Of a stretch of 6,077 nt of DNA, positions 6,030 to 6,077 are shown in pieces. This DNA comes from a bacterium. Lineage in GTDB: Bacteria > Actinomycetota > Acidimicrobiia > Acidimicrobiales > Bin134. Location of the stretch: the NCBI GenBank assembly GCA_028820035.1, contig JAPPKI010000245.1, forward strand, positions 1-6,077, read 5' to 3'. Numbering within the stretch: position 1 is the stretch's first letter; each line of letters begins with the position of its first letter. Both the position numbers and the translations under genes were made by a program. The notes beneath the pieces were generated by a model. It saw only the letters and a program-made list of their open reading frames with translations. It was not told the DNA's origin and searched no databases.

Positions 6030-6077
6030 GGCCGCAAAGTCTCCACCGCCTGCTCCACGGTGAAGCACCCCTCATAC
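6026..6077 (-). CDS. hisA: Last 16 codons of a HisA/PriA-type isomerase (5' part outside window)
   Basis: A minus-strand frame enters from the right edge and ends [16 protein letters not shown] followed by TGA. This resembles the end of HisA or PriA proteins, where the last barrel helix follows a pattern such as Y-x-G-[KR]-F-T-x-x-x-A. Its TGA overlaps the hisF GTG by four bases (GTGA), and hisA directly before hisF is the usual order. HisA isomerises ProFAR to PRFAR, the substrate of HisF. With so few residues seen, I cannot say whether it is plain HisA or the dual HisA/TrpF enzyme PriA. The presence of trpF in the window would allow plain HisA. Confidence 0.7.
   Translation of the reverse strand, partial: YEGCFTVEQAVETLRP

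Noticed and set aside
5235..6068. A longer HisF starting at GTG 6068
   Set aside because: The extra 13 residues do not resemble HisF and coincide with the hisA C-terminus in another frame; GTG 6029 with the GTGA overlap fits better.
1..6077. Mobile elements, CRISPR arrays, tRNA/rRNA genes, toxin-antitoxin or defence genes
   Set aside because: The window is covered nearly end to end by recognised metabolic and chaperone genes; I found no repeats, transposase motifs or RNA-like structures beyond those listed.

Overview
The window is an ordinary, GC-rich bacterial biosynthetic region with dense coding, GTG as well as ATG starts, and weak or missing Shine-Dalgarno sequences. The hisA-hisF and hisI-trpE gene adjacencies resemble the his/trp clusters of Actinobacteriota. 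A deep-branching actinobacterial lineage, such as an Acidimicrobiia-type organism, is my best guess. That is an inference from gene order and protein style, not from a marker gene.

Layout, following the minus strand from the right edge leftwards. The last 16 codons of a hisA-type gene overlap the start of hisF by four bases. Convergent to hisF lies one plus-strand gene, an alpha/beta hydrolase with an intact Ser-Asp-His triad. Its start sits 28 bases from the start of a divergent GroES-like gene. Reading on along the minus strand come hisI, trpE, ygfZ, trpF and the 5' part of trpB, which runs off the left edge. No gap between genes exceeds about 55 bases, so there is no unexplained stretch.

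Function. hisF and hisA act in the middle of histidine synthesis and hisI acts at an earlier step. trpE makes anthranilate from chorismate, trpF isomerises phosphoribosyl-anthranilate, and trpB makes tryptophan from indole and serine. trpC, trpD, trpG and trpA are not in the window. YgfZ is a folate-dependent protein linked to Fe-S cluster maintenance and is an outsider inside the trp run. The hydrolase/GroES pair splits hisF from hisI.

Points worth a second look are small. A near-exact duplication of the trpE start region creates a 13-codon micro-ORF that overlaps the trpE start codon. Two -10-like motifs lie symmetrically between the divergent groES and hydrolase genes. There are hairpins after groES and between the convergent genes, TrpF has an acidic C-terminal tail, and a dedicated trpF coexists with an actinobacterial-style hisA. 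I see no mobile element, CRISPR array, RNA gene or defence system.
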